NCBI RefSeq assembly: GCF_005518285.1
Contig: NZ_SJDU01000083.1
Span: forward strand, 1 to 7,425
Reading direction: 5' to 3'
Length of the DNA: 7,425 nt
DNA from: Brachyspira catarrhinii
GTDB taxonomy: Bacteria; Spirochaetota; Brachyspiria; Brachyspirales; Brachyspiraceae
The translations under genes and the position numbers were made by a program. This document shows, one piece after another, positions 1 to 6,390 of this stretch (positions are counted from its first letter, which is position 1; each line of letters starts with the position of its first letter). Below the pieces are notes generated by a model that saw only the letters and a list, made by a program, of their open reading frames with translations, did no database searches and had not been told where the DNA came from.

Positions 1-8
1 AAACACAT
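1..8 (-). CDS. 5' end of a leftward gene running off the window (first 8 bases only)
   Basis: On the minus strand an ATG lies at 8-6, followed by TGT and the window edge. A ribosome site, AAAGGA (minus strand, 20-15), sits 6 bases upstream, and a plausible promoter lies at 82-54. Together these suggest a gene divergent from plsC. Only Met-Cys can be read, so nothing can be said about the product. The start could be chance, but the combination of site, spacing and promoter is better than expected at random. Confidence 0.4.
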
Positions 9-53
9 TTTAAGTCCTTTTTTTAGTATTTTTAATTAAATAATTATAGGGAA

Positions 54-82
54 ATGTTACAATAATTCGTTAAAAAAGTCAA
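54..82 (-). promoter_or_regulatory. Probable promoter of the leftward gene at the left edge
   Basis: Read on the minus strand, TTGACT (82-77) is followed after 17 bases by TAACAT (59-54), a good -35 with a fair -10. The -35 core matches the one used by the barrel operon (TTGACT at 1736). A perfect TATAAT also lies further down at 48-43 on the same strand but has no good -35 at the right distance. The ribosome site and ATG of the leftward gene follow at 20-6. Confidence 0.4.
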
Positions 83-126
83 GTTTAAATTTGATAATTT
101 TTATTTTCTATAATAAACTTTCTTTT

Positions 127-861
127 ATGATTTTTACGATATTTTATTTTTTAATAAACATTATATTTACCATATTAAATTTTTTAGCGGTATTTATTTT
201 ATATATTTTTGTCAGACCTTTTAGCAAAAAAAAATCGATTATTATAAGTCATTCTATTTCAAAATTTTGGGCGAGAGGTTTAATGAAAACCGCATTTATA
301 AAATTCGATTTGGAGAATAAAGAAAATTACGATTCAAAAAAAGTATATTTGCTTACTCCAAACCATCAAAGCGCGTTCGATATTTTCTGCTGTTTTTGTA
401 TATTCGAAGGTTTATACGCTTTCGTTTCAAAAGACGATTACGGAAAAGTCCCAATGGTGGGCTTTGGAATGAGGAAGGCAAATTATATTTTTGTTAAAAG
501 AGGAACTGTCGGAGCGGCAAAATCAATAGAAGACATCGAAGAGAGATTAAATAACAAAACGAGCGTGGTTTTATATCCCGAAGGCACGAGAAGTAAAACG
601 GGAGAGATAAATATGCCGAAAAGAGGAATTTTAAAAATAGCCGAAAAATGCCCCGATATTCCAATTTTGCCCGTAGTCATTTACGGAACTAAAGATATAA
701 TGAAGGCTAAAAGTTTTAAGATAAATCCGTTTAGAAAAATTAAAGTTAGATTTTTAAAACCATTTTATTTTAAGGACATCGAAGGAGACGAAAATTCTAA
801 ATTGAAATATTGGCATGATATTATGACAAAAAATTATAACGAATTAAAAAACGAGAAATAA
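127..861 (+). CDS. plsC: 1-acyl-sn-glycerol-3-phosphate acyltransferase (PlsC/LPLAT family)
   Basis: Membrane acyltransferase that adds the second acyl chain to lysophosphatidic acid, giving phosphatidic acid for phospholipid synthesis. The 244 residues carry the family blocks in order: an N-terminal hydrophobic anchor (about residues 1-30), the catalytic HX4D motif in NHQSAFD (H80, D85), the glycerol-phosphate-binding FVKRG block (123-127) and the YPEGTRS block (150-156), then a PILPVVIYG block. Length is normal for the family. The start is uncertain: the frame is open upstream to a TTG at 91, which would add 12 residues. ATG 127 was chosen because neither start has a purine-rich ribosome site and ATG already gives a normal N-terminus. 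No clear promoter is visible. The stop is 5 bp before rarD, so the two are probably one transcript. Family assignment is firm; exact acyl specificity is not readable. Confidence 0.9.
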   Translation: MIFTIFYFLINIIFTILNFLAVFILYIFVRPFSKKKSIIISHSISKFWARGLMKTAFIKFDLENKENYDSKKVYLLTPNHQSAFDIFCCFCIFEGLYAFVSKDDYGKVPMVGFGMRKANYIFVKRGTVGAAKSIEDIEERLNNKTSVVLYPEGTRSKTGEINMPKRGILKIAEKCPDIPILPVVIYGTKDIMKAKSFKINPFRKIKVRFLKPFYFKDIEGDENSKLKYWHDIMTKNYNELKNEK

Positions 862-866
862 AAATA

Positions 867-1709
867 ATGAATAATAAAAAATCAATCGTTCTTGCAGCGT
901 CCGCTTATATTTTATGGGGACTTCTTCCTATATATTGGAAAACCGTTCAAAATTTCGATTCGGCTTTCGTTTTGGGAATGCGAGTGATAACGACTTTTAT
1001 ATTTACTTTAATCATAATAATTTATAAAAAATCAAAATTATATCGAGGCAAGAAAACTTTGATTCAAACGATAATCGCGGGAATATTGGTTGGAATCAAT
1101 TGGTATTTATATATTTATACGGTTAACTCGGGAAATGTTTTGGAAGCGGGACTTGCCTATTATATATGTCCGATTTTAAGCATTTTTATTGGAATAGTTA
1201 TTTTTAGAGAAAAGAAAAAACCTTTGGAATATTTGGCTATAGTTTTAATGTTTATCGGAATGATTTATCAGACAATCAGCTTGGGCAAACCTCCGATTAT
1301 GGCTTTCTGTATAGCTTTGACTTTTTCAATATACGGAATATTAAAAAAATTTTCGGTTTATTCTGGCTGGGAGAGTTTATTTTTGGAAACTTTTGCAATA
1401 ATAATTCCTTCTATAATAATCGCTAAAATTTATTTTCCGCAAAATTCTCAACCGATTTCAAAATGGATAGCTTTAATGTTTGCTGGAATTGCCACGGGAG
1501 TTCCTTTATATTTATACGCAAAAGCGGCAAAAGGGCTTCAAATTTCTATGCTCGGATTTTTGCAATTTTTAGTTCCGTTTATGGCGACTATTCTCGCAAT
1601 ATTCGTTTATAAAGAGGAAATTAATATTAACAGAGCGATAACTTTAGGAATTATAATTTTGGCTTCGGTGATTTATATTGTTTCTATATTTAAGCATTCT
1701 AAAAATTAG
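867..1709 (+). CDS. rarD: EamA-family (drug/metabolite superfamily) transporter RarD
   Basis: Inner-membrane transporter-like protein of 280 residues, about ten hydrophobic helices in two EamA halves. RarD-specific blocks are recognisable: YILWGLLPIYWK near residues 14-25, INWYLYIYTVN at 77-87 followed by VLEAGLAYYICP (the family usually has NP where this has CP, 101-102), the second-half start FSIYGILKK (153-161), and LQISMLGFLQFLVP (224-237). The name comes from a link to chloramphenicol sensitivity; the physiological substrate is not established, so only the family call is safe. The gene starts 5 bp after plsC with only a weak GAGAAA ribosome site (853-858) inside the end of plsC, which suggests co-transcription and perhaps coupled translation. 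No convincing terminator follows. Confidence 0.88.
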   Translation: MNNKKSIVLAASAYILWGLLPIYWKTVQNFDSAFVLGMRVITTFIFTLIIIIYKKSKLYRGKKTLIQTIIAGILVGINWYLYIYTVNSGNVLEAGLAYYICPILSIFIGIVIFREKKKPLEYLAIVLMFIGMIYQTISLGKPPIMAFCIALTFSIYGILKKFSVYSGWESLFLETFAIIIPSIIIAKIYFPQNSQPISKWIALMFAGIATGVPLYLYAKAAKGLQISMLGFLQFLVPFMATILAIFVYKEEININRAITLGIIILASVIYIVSIFKHSKN

Positions 1710-1735
1710 CTTTATATATTCCGATTATTTTACTA

Positions 1736-1763
1736 TTGACTTTTTGAAAAAATTTATTAATAT
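1736..1763 (+). promoter_or_regulatory. Promoter of the tandem barrel operon
   Basis: TTGACT at 1736-1741 is followed after 16 bases by TAATAT at 1758-1763. The intervening DNA is A/T-tract rich, as is common for strong promoters in AT-rich genomes. A good ribosome site, CGGAG (1786-1790), sits 8 bases before the ATG at 1799. The predicted leader is about 30 bases with no evident riboswitch. Confidence 0.6.
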
Positions 1764-1798
1764 TTAATATAAGCTATGAATTAAACGGAGACTAAATA

Positions 1799-2455
1799 AT
1801 GAAAAAAGTATTTTCTATAGCGCTATTAATATTTGGAATATATTCTTATAATCTTAAAGCGGCTAGTTTGTCGATGGTATTTTTAGGACAATTCGCGTTA
1901 AGCGGAGCTTCCTCAAATAAATCCGTTCCGTCAGATTTTAGAGATTTTGATGCTGGATTTTCTTTTTTAATCGGAGCGAATCAAAGAATCGTAAATACAA
2001 TATCCGCGTCCGTCTTGGCGGAAATCGGATATTATCATGATTCCTACGATTTCAAACATAATATAAACGGAAATAGAATAACAGAAAATTATCAGCTTGA
2101 CAGTTTTCTTATAGGAGCGTTTGGCAAATTTCATTTTTCATTTTTCTCTTTGGGAATAGGTGGAGGAGCAAAAATTCCAACTTCTGCGTTATATAAAAAA
2201 GATAAAAATAAATACCGTTTAAGTCGAGGAGATTTACAAGATTTATTTCAAAGCGCCATTATTCCTTATATAAAGGCTTCGCTTGATTTCAATGTATTTA
2301 ATAATATATTAATCGGTTTGTATGTTAATTATGATTTCCCGATTAAATTTCAGCAAAATAATTACATGGATAATATTATAATAAATAAAAATTATATGAC
2401 GGGATTCGATATAGGACTTCAATTCGGATATTTTTTGAATTTTGAAAATAAATAG
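1799..2455 (+). CDS. Putative small outer-membrane beta-barrel protein, tandem copy 1
   Basis: Exported protein of 218 residues with no recognised named family. Residues 1-21 are a signal peptide: Lys-Lys after Met, a hydrophobic core, and a likely signal peptidase I site after LKA (21). No lipobox Cys is present. The mature part shows alternating polar/hydrophobic stretches, glycine-rich turns (SLGIGGG) and aromatic-rich strands such as LYVNYDFP and FDIGLQFGYF, typical of an 8-stranded outer-membrane barrel of about 200 residues. It is clearly paralogous to the next gene, sharing GQF, SDFR-acidic-F, NRI-x-EN, SLGIGGG-x-KIP, GD-x2-D, PY-x-KAS-x-DF, NYDFP and FDIG-x-Q blocks in the same order. 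It has its own promoter and ribosome site and is first in a two-gene operon. Function (adhesin, porin or structural) cannot be read. Some tandem surface-protein families of spirochaetes vary antigenically; whether this one does is unknown. Confidence 0.8.
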   Translation: MKKVFSIALLIFGIYSYNLKAASLSMVFLGQFALSGASSNKSVPSDFRDFDAGFSFLIGANQRIVNTISASVLAEIGYYHDSYDFKHNINGNRITENYQLDSFLIGAFGKFHFSFFSLGIGGGAKIPTSALYKKDKNKYRLSRGDLQDLFQSAIIPYIKASLDFNVFNNILIGLYVNYDFPIKFQQNNYMDNIIINKNYMTGFDIGLQFGYFLNFENK

Positions 2456-2458
2456 GAG
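2454..2458 (+). promoter_or_regulatory. Ribosome binding site that fixes the start of barrel copy 2
   Basis: AGGAG at 2454-2458 overlaps the TAG stop of the upstream gene (2453-2455) and lies 7 bases before ATG 2466. An in-frame ATG at 2442 would lie upstream of this site and inside the previous gene, so 2466 is the better start. It also places a standard signal peptide at the N-terminus. Confidence 0.75.
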
Positions 2459-2465
2459 ATTTTTT

Positions 2466-3158
2466 ATGAATAATATTTTAAAAAACAAATTAGTTATAAT
2501 TTCGGTTATATTCGCTCTTTCATTTGCAAAGTTAAACGCTGCAAATTTCGTAATCGGTTTTATGGGACAGTTTGGAGCGAGCGCCGCGACTACGGAGAAA
2601 GGAAAAATATTCAATTCGGATTTCAGAGAATTTGAAAATTCTTTTTCCGTTCAACCCGGCATTTTTTTCTCATATTACGATACCATATCTTCCGCTATAT
2701 TTTTGGATATAGGCTATAGCAAAGACAGATACGAATTTAGGCATGGCGAAAGCGAAAATCGAATAGTTGAAAATTTTAGCTTGAATAATATTTCTATAGG
2801 ACTTTTGCCAAGAATAAATTTTGGATTTTTATCTTTGGGAATCGGCGGAGGAATCAAAATTCCGCTTTCGATGATATATTCAACCGAAGGACAATATCGA
2901 TATTCCGATAAATACAAATTAGACTTCGGAGATGTTAGAGACGCTTTAACGGAAATTTATTATCCTTATCTCAAGGCTTCCGTAGATTTTTTAATCAAAG
3001 GAAAAAACAGATTTATGATGACGCTCGGAGTTTATGCGAATTATGATTTTCCATTTAATTTGAAAAATGACGGAATTTTGGATATGGCAATAAGCAGAAG
3101 AAATATCGCTTCGTTTGATATAGGATTTCAAATAGGCTTGTATTTTGTAAGTTTATAA
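2466..3158 (+). CDS. Putative small outer-membrane beta-barrel protein, tandem copy 2
   Basis: Second member of the tandem pair, 230 residues from ATG 2466. The signal peptide runs to about residue 25 (positive N-terminus, hydrophobic core, cleavage after LNA). As in copy 1, the mature protein is made of probable amphipathic strands and glycine turns. The shared blocks (GQFG, SDFREF, RYEFRH, NRIVEN, SLGIGGGIKIP, PYLKASVDF, YANYDFP, FDIGFQIG) follow the same order along the whole length, showing gene duplication rather than a shared domain only. It differs from copy 1 most in the stretch after the cleavage site and in the loop regions, as expected for surface loops diverging under selection. 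The ribosome site overlaps the stop of copy 1, so the two are translated from one message. No function can be assigned. Confidence 0.8.
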   Translation: MNNILKNKLVIISVIFALSFAKLNAANFVIGFMGQFGASAATTEKGKIFNSDFREFENSFSVQPGIFFSYYDTISSAIFLDIGYSKDRYEFRHGESENRIVENFSLNNISIGLLPRINFGFLSLGIGGGIKIPLSMIYSTEGQYRYSDKYKLDFGDVRDALTEIYYPYLKASVDFLIKGKNRFMMTLGVYANYDFPFNLKNDGILDMAISRRNIASFDIGFQIGLYFVSL

Positions 3159-3178
3159 ATATAAAATTTATATTGCTA

Positions 3179-3207
3179 TTGAAATATTTATTCTTTTAAC
3201 ATATAAT
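3179..3207 (+). promoter_or_regulatory. Ferritin promoter, near consensus
   Basis: TTGAAA at 3179-3184, a 17-base spacer, and a perfect TATAAT at 3202-3207. The ribosome site AAAGGAG (3231-3237) lies 5 bases before ATG 3243. This is the best promoter in the window and suggests high expression of ferritin independent of the barrel genes. No obvious Fur- or PerR-type dyad was seen over it. Confidence 0.72.
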
Positions 3208-3242
3208 TAGATTAATAAAACATTACTAACAAAGGAGATTTT

Positions 3243-3758
3243 ATGCCTATAATTTCAGAAGAAACTATTAAACTTCTAAACAATCATTTAAACGAAGAGC
3301 ATTACTCGGCTAATCTTTATTTCAATATGGCTGGTTGGTGTTCAAAACAAGGATTAAAGGGATGCGAAGCTTTTTTAAACAATCACTCTGCCGAAGAGCA
3401 TACGCATTTGGAAAAACTCAACGACTTCATTAAAAAAGTTGACGGACAGCCTATTATGGGAGCTATGAAAGAACCAGAACATAGTTTTTCGTCCGTTGAA
3501 GAAGTTTTTGAAAAAATTGTTAAGCATGAACAACATATAACTTCTTTAATCAAAAAGCTCGTAGAGAAAGCTATGGACGATAAAGATTATATAACTTTAA
3601 AATTTTTAGATTGGTTTGTAAACGAGCAACTCGAAGAAGAAAATTTATTCAACGACATTATGGATAAAATTAAAATTCTTGGCGAGTTGAAAGGCAGAAA
3701 TTTATACGAATTCGATAAATTCATGGATAACTTGGATAAAGAAGAACATAATAATTAA
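3243..3758 (+). CDS. ftnA: Bacterial non-heme ferritin
   Basis: Iron-storage protein of 171 residues that assembles into a hollow 24-mer in the cytoplasm, oxidises Fe(II) and stores it as mineral. Compared with E. coli FtnA, the ferroxidase ligands are all present: E19 (in LNEEHYS), E52 and H55 (in SAEEHTH), E96 (in KHEQHIT) and Q129 (in NEQLEEE), with E132 as the likely third-site residue and Y26 and W124 also conserved. Length is normal and there is no C-terminal rubredoxin-like domain, so it is ferritin, not rubrerythrin. No heme-binding feature of bacterioferritin is apparent. The gene stands alone, with its own strong promoter (3179-3207), ribosome site and terminator (3775-3828). In an anaerobe it would store iron and limit damage on oxygen exposure; that role is inferred from the family. 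Confidence 0.95.
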   Translation: MPIISEETIKLLNNHLNEEHYSANLYFNMAGWCSKQGLKGCEAFLNNHSAEEHTHLEKLNDFIKKVDGQPIMGAMKEPEHSFSSVEEVFEKIVKHEQHITSLIKKLVEKAMDDKDYITLKFLDWFVNEQLEEENLFNDIMDKIKILGELKGRNLYEFDKFMDNLDKEEHNN

Positions 3759-3774
3759 AAATACTTCTTAATAG

Positions 3775-3828
3775 ACGGCGTTATATTTTTTATTGATTAA
3801 ATAATATGACGCCGTTTTATTTTTATTT
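3775..3828 (+). terminator. Rho-independent terminator of the ferritin gene
   Basis: A 12-bp stem is formed by ACGGCGTTATAT (3775-3786) and ATATGACGCCGT (3804-3815), with one G-U wobble, a 17-base loop, and a T-rich tail beginning at 3815. The stem base is the most GC-rich piece of this intergenic region. The opposite strand lacks a T run after the stem, so termination acts mainly rightward. Confidence 0.85.
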
Positions 3829-3884
3829 ATTATTTATAGATTGTGAAGATAATTGAAATAAAGTCTTTCATCAAAATATATAGA

Positions 3885-3910
3885 CAACCTATAACTTAAG
3901 TTATCGATTG
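3885..3910. promoter_or_regulatory. 26-bp interrupted palindrome overlapping the -35 box (possible operator)
   Basis: The core ATAACTTAAGTTAT (3891-3904) is a perfect 14-bp palindrome. Symmetry extends outward: CAA at 3885-3887 pairs with TTG at 3908-3910, and C3889 pairs with G3906. Altogether 11 of 13 base-pair positions are symmetric. The right arm enters the -35 box of the next gene (TTGATT, 3908-3913). The lack of a long loop argues for a DNA-binding site of a dimeric regulator rather than an RNA hairpin. No regulator is encoded in the window. Confidence 0.45.
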
Positions 3911-3935
3911 ATTTTCAAAAAGAATTCAATATAAT
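3908..3935 (+). promoter_or_regulatory. Promoter of the GT-C glycosyltransferase-like gene
   Basis: TTGATT at 3908-3913, a 16-base spacer, and TATAAT at 3930-3935. The ribosome site AAGGA (3958-3962) is 6 bases before ATG 3969. A weaker alternative further upstream is TTGAAA 3853-3858 with TATATA 3877-3882 (18-base spacer). Confidence 0.6.
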
Positions 3936-3968
3936 ATAAACTAATAAAAAATTAAAAAAGGAATTAAA

Positions 3969-5537
3969 ATGAATTCTCAAAAAACTTTAATTTATATTTC
4001 GGCTATTCTTTTGATTTTATCGATTTTCTTAACTATATTCAATAGAATTTACGCATTCCCAAAAGCTGGAGCGGATTTTGTAGATTTCATGACGCATTTT
4101 TACGACATGAAACAATTTTACAAAAAAGGAGAGATTCCAACGACTGGCGCAAGATTTCAAATGGGACCATTAACCGAAGAAGTCGCTCCGAGAGTTCCTG
4201 GCGGATTTTTCTATATTCATTATTTATTATGCTACAAATTGGCGGGCGAAAATCTCGAAATTGCGCGAGTGTTCAATTTTATAACTATGTTTATTCCCGC
4301 TTTGATATTTTTATTTTGGATTTATAAAAGATTCGGTTTTTCAATCGCAAGTATTTTGTCGTGTTTGGTTTTATTCAATATTTATTTCGTTTATACGAAT
4401 AATATTTTTTATAATCCGAATATAACTTTGTCTTTATCGTTTTTATTTTTAACTCTATTTGGCGAATATATAAATATATATGAAGAAAATCATTCTTTAA
4501 ATATTCCCGCGATGATGTTTTTTCCATGTTTGGCTTTAATGGGACAAGCTCATTTTGGCGTTTATTATGGAATCGTCCCAACCGTGATAATTTATTTGAT
4601 TATAAGATTTAAATCGACATTAAAAAATATAAAATCTCTTTTAATCGGCGTATTTTTGTCGTTTTTGACATATTTGCCTTATTTGGTTTCGGAGATAAAA
4701 AACGGATTTGCTAACACGAATAAAATGCTCGATTTTTCGGTTAATAGCGATTTGAGAGAAGTTTTTCCTTTTCCGCAAGTTCATTCTTTGTTTATGTTTC
4801 CGACAAACGAATTTTCCGTAATGTATGCGGCGAATAATTTTAAGAAGATAATGGATTTTTATTTGAACGATAATCCTTATTTTATATTTACTTTAATTAT
4901 TTTAGTTTTGTCAATCGTTTTAATTTTGACTGCTTTTATTTACTGCGCTATAAAATTTTTCAAAAACAAAGAATACAAATTTGAAAATGGCGCAAACGAT
5001 AAAAGTTTATTTTTAATCAAAGAATTATTTTTATTATTTTTGCTTTATTTTCCAGTAACGATTTTTATAACGATTATCGGCAGAGGAATAGCGGGACAAT
5101 TTAGATATCATTTCGGAGCTTTCGCTTTGTCTTTTGTTCCGATGATTTATTTTCTTTATAATTTGAAAATTAATTTGAAGTTTAAATATTTAAATTATAT
5201 TTCCATTTTTTATATATTAAGCGCGATTGCCATGACTTTCAATATAATAATATTCTATAAAAATTATCAAGAGCCTTACAGATGGAGCGATTATATTGAC
5301 ACGGTTCAAAATATCGCAAAAGATTCAAACGGAGAAAAATTTATTATAGAAAACGGAAATCAATATTTTAGTCAAATGGGTTTCGTTTATGCAGACAAAT
5401 GGGACGAAGTTCAAAGTAACGCGAATATTATTTATTATTTATACGAATCAAAAAACATTACGAATTTGAATTTAGAAATAATTTCAAGCAACGGAATTTA
5501 TACGGTTTATAAAGAAATAATCAAATCCCAAAACTGA
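3969..5537 (+). CDS. Multi-pass membrane glycosyltransferase-like protein (GT-C fold, GT39/ArnT-like)
   Basis: Integral membrane protein of 522 residues with roughly nine to eleven hydrophobic segments: an N-terminal helix (8-28), a large acidic first external loop (about 30-100), a run of helices (104-215, 222-240), a second loop (241-300), and helices at 303-330, 348-372, 384-397 and 408-430. It ends in a soluble C-terminal tail of about 90 residues. Features typical of lipid-linked-sugar GT-C enzymes are the acidic DFVDF (36-40) after helix 1, the GGFFYIHY loop (78-85), NPN (149-151), GQAHFG (192-197) and the PYLVSEIKNGF-x-NT block (237-250). Such enzymes move a sugar from a polyprenyl-phosphate carrier to a glycan, lipid or protein on the outer face of the inner membrane; donor and acceptor cannot be read here. 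It has its own promoter and ends 1 bp from the convergent family 2 glycosyltransferase, suggesting a surface-glycan locus. Fold call moderate, reaction unknown. Confidence 0.62.
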   Translation: MNSQKTLIYISAILLILSIFLTIFNRIYAFPKAGADFVDFMTHFYDMKQFYKKGEIPTTGARFQMGPLTEEVAPRVPGGFFYIHYLLCYKLAGENLEIARVFNFITMFIPALIFLFWIYKRFGFSIASILSCLVLFNIYFVYTNNIFYNPNITLSLSFLFLTLFGEYINIYEENHSLNIPAMMFFPCLALMGQAHFGVYYGIVPTVIIYLIIRFKSTLKNIKSLLIGVFLSFLTYLPYLVSEIKNGFANTNKMLDFSVNSDLREVFPFPQVHSLFMFPTNEFSVMYAANNFKKIMDFYLNDNPYFIFTLIILVLSIVLILTAFIYCAIKFFKNKEYKFENGANDKSLFLIKELFLLFLLYFPVTIFITIIGRGIAGQFRYHFGAFALSFVPMIYFLYNLKINLKFKYLNYISIFYILSAIAMTFNIIIFYKNYQEPYRWSDYIDTVQNIAKDSNGEKFIIENGNQYFSQMGFVYADKWDEVQSNANIIYYLYESKNITNLNLEIISSNGIYTVYKEIIKSQN

Positions 5538-5538
5538 T

Positions 5539-6390
5539 TTATTTCTTCTCATAAACGCTTTCTTTTTTCGATATATTAAATTTAGCGAGTATGAAAACGC
5601 AGCCTCTTAAAAACAATAAAAAATACATTGAAATCGTAAGCAAAGGATGAGCGAATAATTTTTTCCATTTTCCTTTTTCGATAAACACTCCGATATAACG
5701 ATAATAAAATCCGAATTGTTTTTTAGTCGTTTCGTCAAATCCCCATTTCTTAAAATAATTGTCGAAATTGGAAGCGTAATAACTTTTCTTTATAATATAT
5801 TTTTTGAGATTATGATTTTCATGATGATATAAAGGAGATTTAATAATTGCCGTCCCCCCCCCCCCCGTAGCTTTCATTCTTCTGTCAAAATCCCAATCTT
5901 CCGTTCCGTTAAGCGAAGTGTCGAATCCTCCTATTTTCAAAAAATCCTCTTTTCTAAAAAATCTAAGTCCGTCAATTACGGTTGCGTTATAAAACGAACG
6001 TTCAAAATTTCTCACTTTATTAAAAAATCCTTCTCCAAAAATTTTCTCGGGAATATAAATCGCTTTTATGTTTTCGTTATTTTCAAATATTTCAACGCAT
6101 TCGTTTATAACATTTTCCGATAATGTCATATCCGCGTCCAAAATTCCTACGATTTCTCCCGAAGCTTGCTCCACTCCGTAATTTCTTTGAGCCGAACGTT
6201 CGGGACCTTTTAAGAAAGTTTTCGCTCCTAAAGATTTTGCAACTTCTACGGTTTTATCGGTCGAATAATTGTCGACTAATATTATTTCAATTTCTCCGCA
6301 GTCTTTAATATAATTAGAGTTTATAACCGATTTTATGCAGTCGGCTATAAACTCTTCGGCATTTTTTGTAGTTATTACTATACTAACCAT
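5539..6390 (-). CDS. Family 2 glycosyltransferase, probably phase-variable through an in-frame G13 tract
   Basis: GT-A-fold transferase of 283 residues using a nucleotide-sugar donor on the cytoplasmic side. Motifs: N-terminal VSIVITTKN (2-10), VDNYSTD (39-45), metal-binding DAD (85-87), GGFD (154-157), the acceptor/base motif EDW (164-166), and HHE (189-191). The C-terminal region ends in a hydrophobic segment (about 248-270), suggesting membrane association. ATG 6390 directly follows the TAA of the upstream gene and has no ribosome site at a useful distance (a weak GGCGAG is 14 or more bases away), so translation is probably coupled. The odd part is codons 175-179: ACG followed by four GGG codons forms 13 consecutive G. 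The tract lies in the turn after the EDW helix, where family members usually have a single Gly, so whole-codon changes may be tolerated. A 14-G tract would end the protein at about residue 183 and 12 G at about 199, both losing HHE and the C-terminal region. Sugar and acceptor unknown. Confidence 0.88.
   Translation of the reverse strand: MVSIVITTKNAEEFIADCIKSVINSNYIKDCGEIEIILVDNYSTDKTVEVAKSLGAKTFLKGPERSAQRNYGVEQASGEIVGILDADMTLSENVINECVEIFENNENIKAIYIPEKIFGEGFFNKVRNFERSFYNATVIDGLRFFRKEDFLKIGGFDTSLNGTEDWDFDRRMKATGGGGTAIIKSPLYHHENHNLKKYIIKKSYYASNFDNYFKKWGFDETTKKQFGFYYRYIGVFIEKGKWKKLFAHPLLTISMYFLLFLRGCVFILAKFNISKKESVYEKK
5854..5866 (-). repeat. Homopolymer of 13 G in coding sequence (contingency tract)
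   Basis: Thirteen uninterrupted C on the plus strand are G on the coding strand of the glycosyltransferase. No other C or G run of comparable length occurs in the window, and the surroundings are very AT-rich. Such tracts slip during replication and switch genes on and off in other bacteria, for example Campylobacter and Neisseria surface genes. As given, the frame is open. Confidence 0.93.

Noticed and set aside
226..234. Run of 9 A in plsC as a second possible slippage tract
   Set aside because: A runs of this size encoding Lys are common in AT-rich genes, and plsC is a core gene unlikely to be switched; no evidence beyond length.
1690..1715. AAGC/GCTT hairpin after rarD as a terminator
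   Set aside because: The stem is only 4-5 bp and no T run follows; not convincing.
2309..2614. Open frame on the minus strand across the junction of the two barrel genes
   Set aside because: It lies antisense to two well-supported genes, its protein has no recognisable feature, and it has no ribosome site.
3154..3172. Inverted repeat TATAAAT/ATTTATA at the end of barrel copy 2 as a terminator
   Set aside because: The 7-bp stem is entirely A/T with no following T run, so it is unlikely to terminate transcription.
3853..3882. Second promoter for the GT-C gene (TTGAAA, 18 bases, TATATA)
   Set aside because: Plausible but weaker than the pair at 3908-3935, and such matches arise easily in AT-rich DNA.
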